Below are positions 63,956 to 64,000 of a stretch of DNA of 64,000 nucleotides, piece by piece. Numbering within the stretch: position 1 is the stretch's first letter; the number at the start of each line of letters is the position of its first letter. This DNA comes from Rhabditoides inermis (lineage: Eukaryota > Nematoda > Chromadorea > Rhabditida > Rhabditidae), in the NCBI GenBank assembly GCA_963966185.1, contig CAWZYM010000242.1:1779501-1843500 (forward strand), in the 5' to 3' direction. The position numbers and the translations under genes were made by a program. The notes beneath the pieces were generated by a model, which was given only the letters and a program-made list of their open reading frames with translations, was not told the origin of the DNA and searched no databases.

Positions 63956-64000
63956 GTGAGTGGGGTACATGGTACATGCATATAATGTGCGCATCGTACA

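Overview
The window looks like nuclear DNA from a free-living nematode of the rhabditid/diplogastrid type. The genes are intron-rich, with many 45-60 bp introns ending in TTTCAG-like acceptors. The families present are typical of nematodes: HSP-12 small heat-shock proteins, a divergent nuclear hormone receptor, a chemosensory 7TM receptor and a Kunitz/lustrin-repeat protein. Start codons lie just after acceptor-like sequences, as expected for trans-spliced genes. Many introns contain (CT)n/(GA)n runs and short TACGGTA/ACTGTAG words. No species is claimed. No gene is bacterial.

Layout. 0.7-3.2 kb: two tandem minus-strand HSP-12 genes with identical exon structure, TATA boxes and near-consensus heat-shock elements; the first has a frame disruption. 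4.2-8.6 kb: an intact 17-exon plus-strand gene (959 codons) for a Tnp2-type (EnSpm/CACTA-like) transposase with a collagen-like Gly-Pro-Pro tract and a zinc-ribbon-like motif near its N terminus. 9.2-11.0 kb: an unrecognised 429-aa protein. 11.8-12.1 kb: a long inverted repeat. 12.4-15.5 kb: a minus-strand BTB-BACK-Kelch gene. 16.8-20.1 kb: a cytosolic-type NADP isocitrate dehydrogenase whose last intron is a ~700 bp CCCTCTCT-type satellite. 20.3-21.0 kb: two tandem tiny genes for secreted 34-35 aa precursors ending in Cys-Cys-Pro-Cys.

22.2-37.7 kb: one very long plus-strand gene for a secreted Kunitz/lustrin/EB-module protein; a complete 373-aa 7TM receptor gene lies antisense inside its 3.2 kb intron. 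38.0-48.9 kb, minus strand: a nuclear hormone receptor (DNA-binding domain, ligand-binding domain, serine-rich tail), immediately followed by a second complete ligand-binding domain without its own DNA-binding domain. 49.6-57.8 kb, minus strand: a CD36/SCARB-type scavenger receptor. 60.5-62.2 kb: V-ATPase subunit E (vha-8-like). 63.3 kb to the end: exons of an incomplete cysteine-containing gene.

The genes do not form one pathway. The most unusual items are the collagen-transposase fusion, the paired mini-peptide genes, the nested receptor, the nuclear receptor followed by an extra ligand-binding domain, and several foldback elements, one carrying two opposed tRNA-like sequences. At least three conserved genes show 1-nt losses at short G or C runs, which looks more like assembly error than gene decay. 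Exon coordinates were read by eye. Four gene models (transposase, 429-aa protein, 7TM receptor, V-ATPase E) sum exactly to an open frame; the others are approximate inside their limits.
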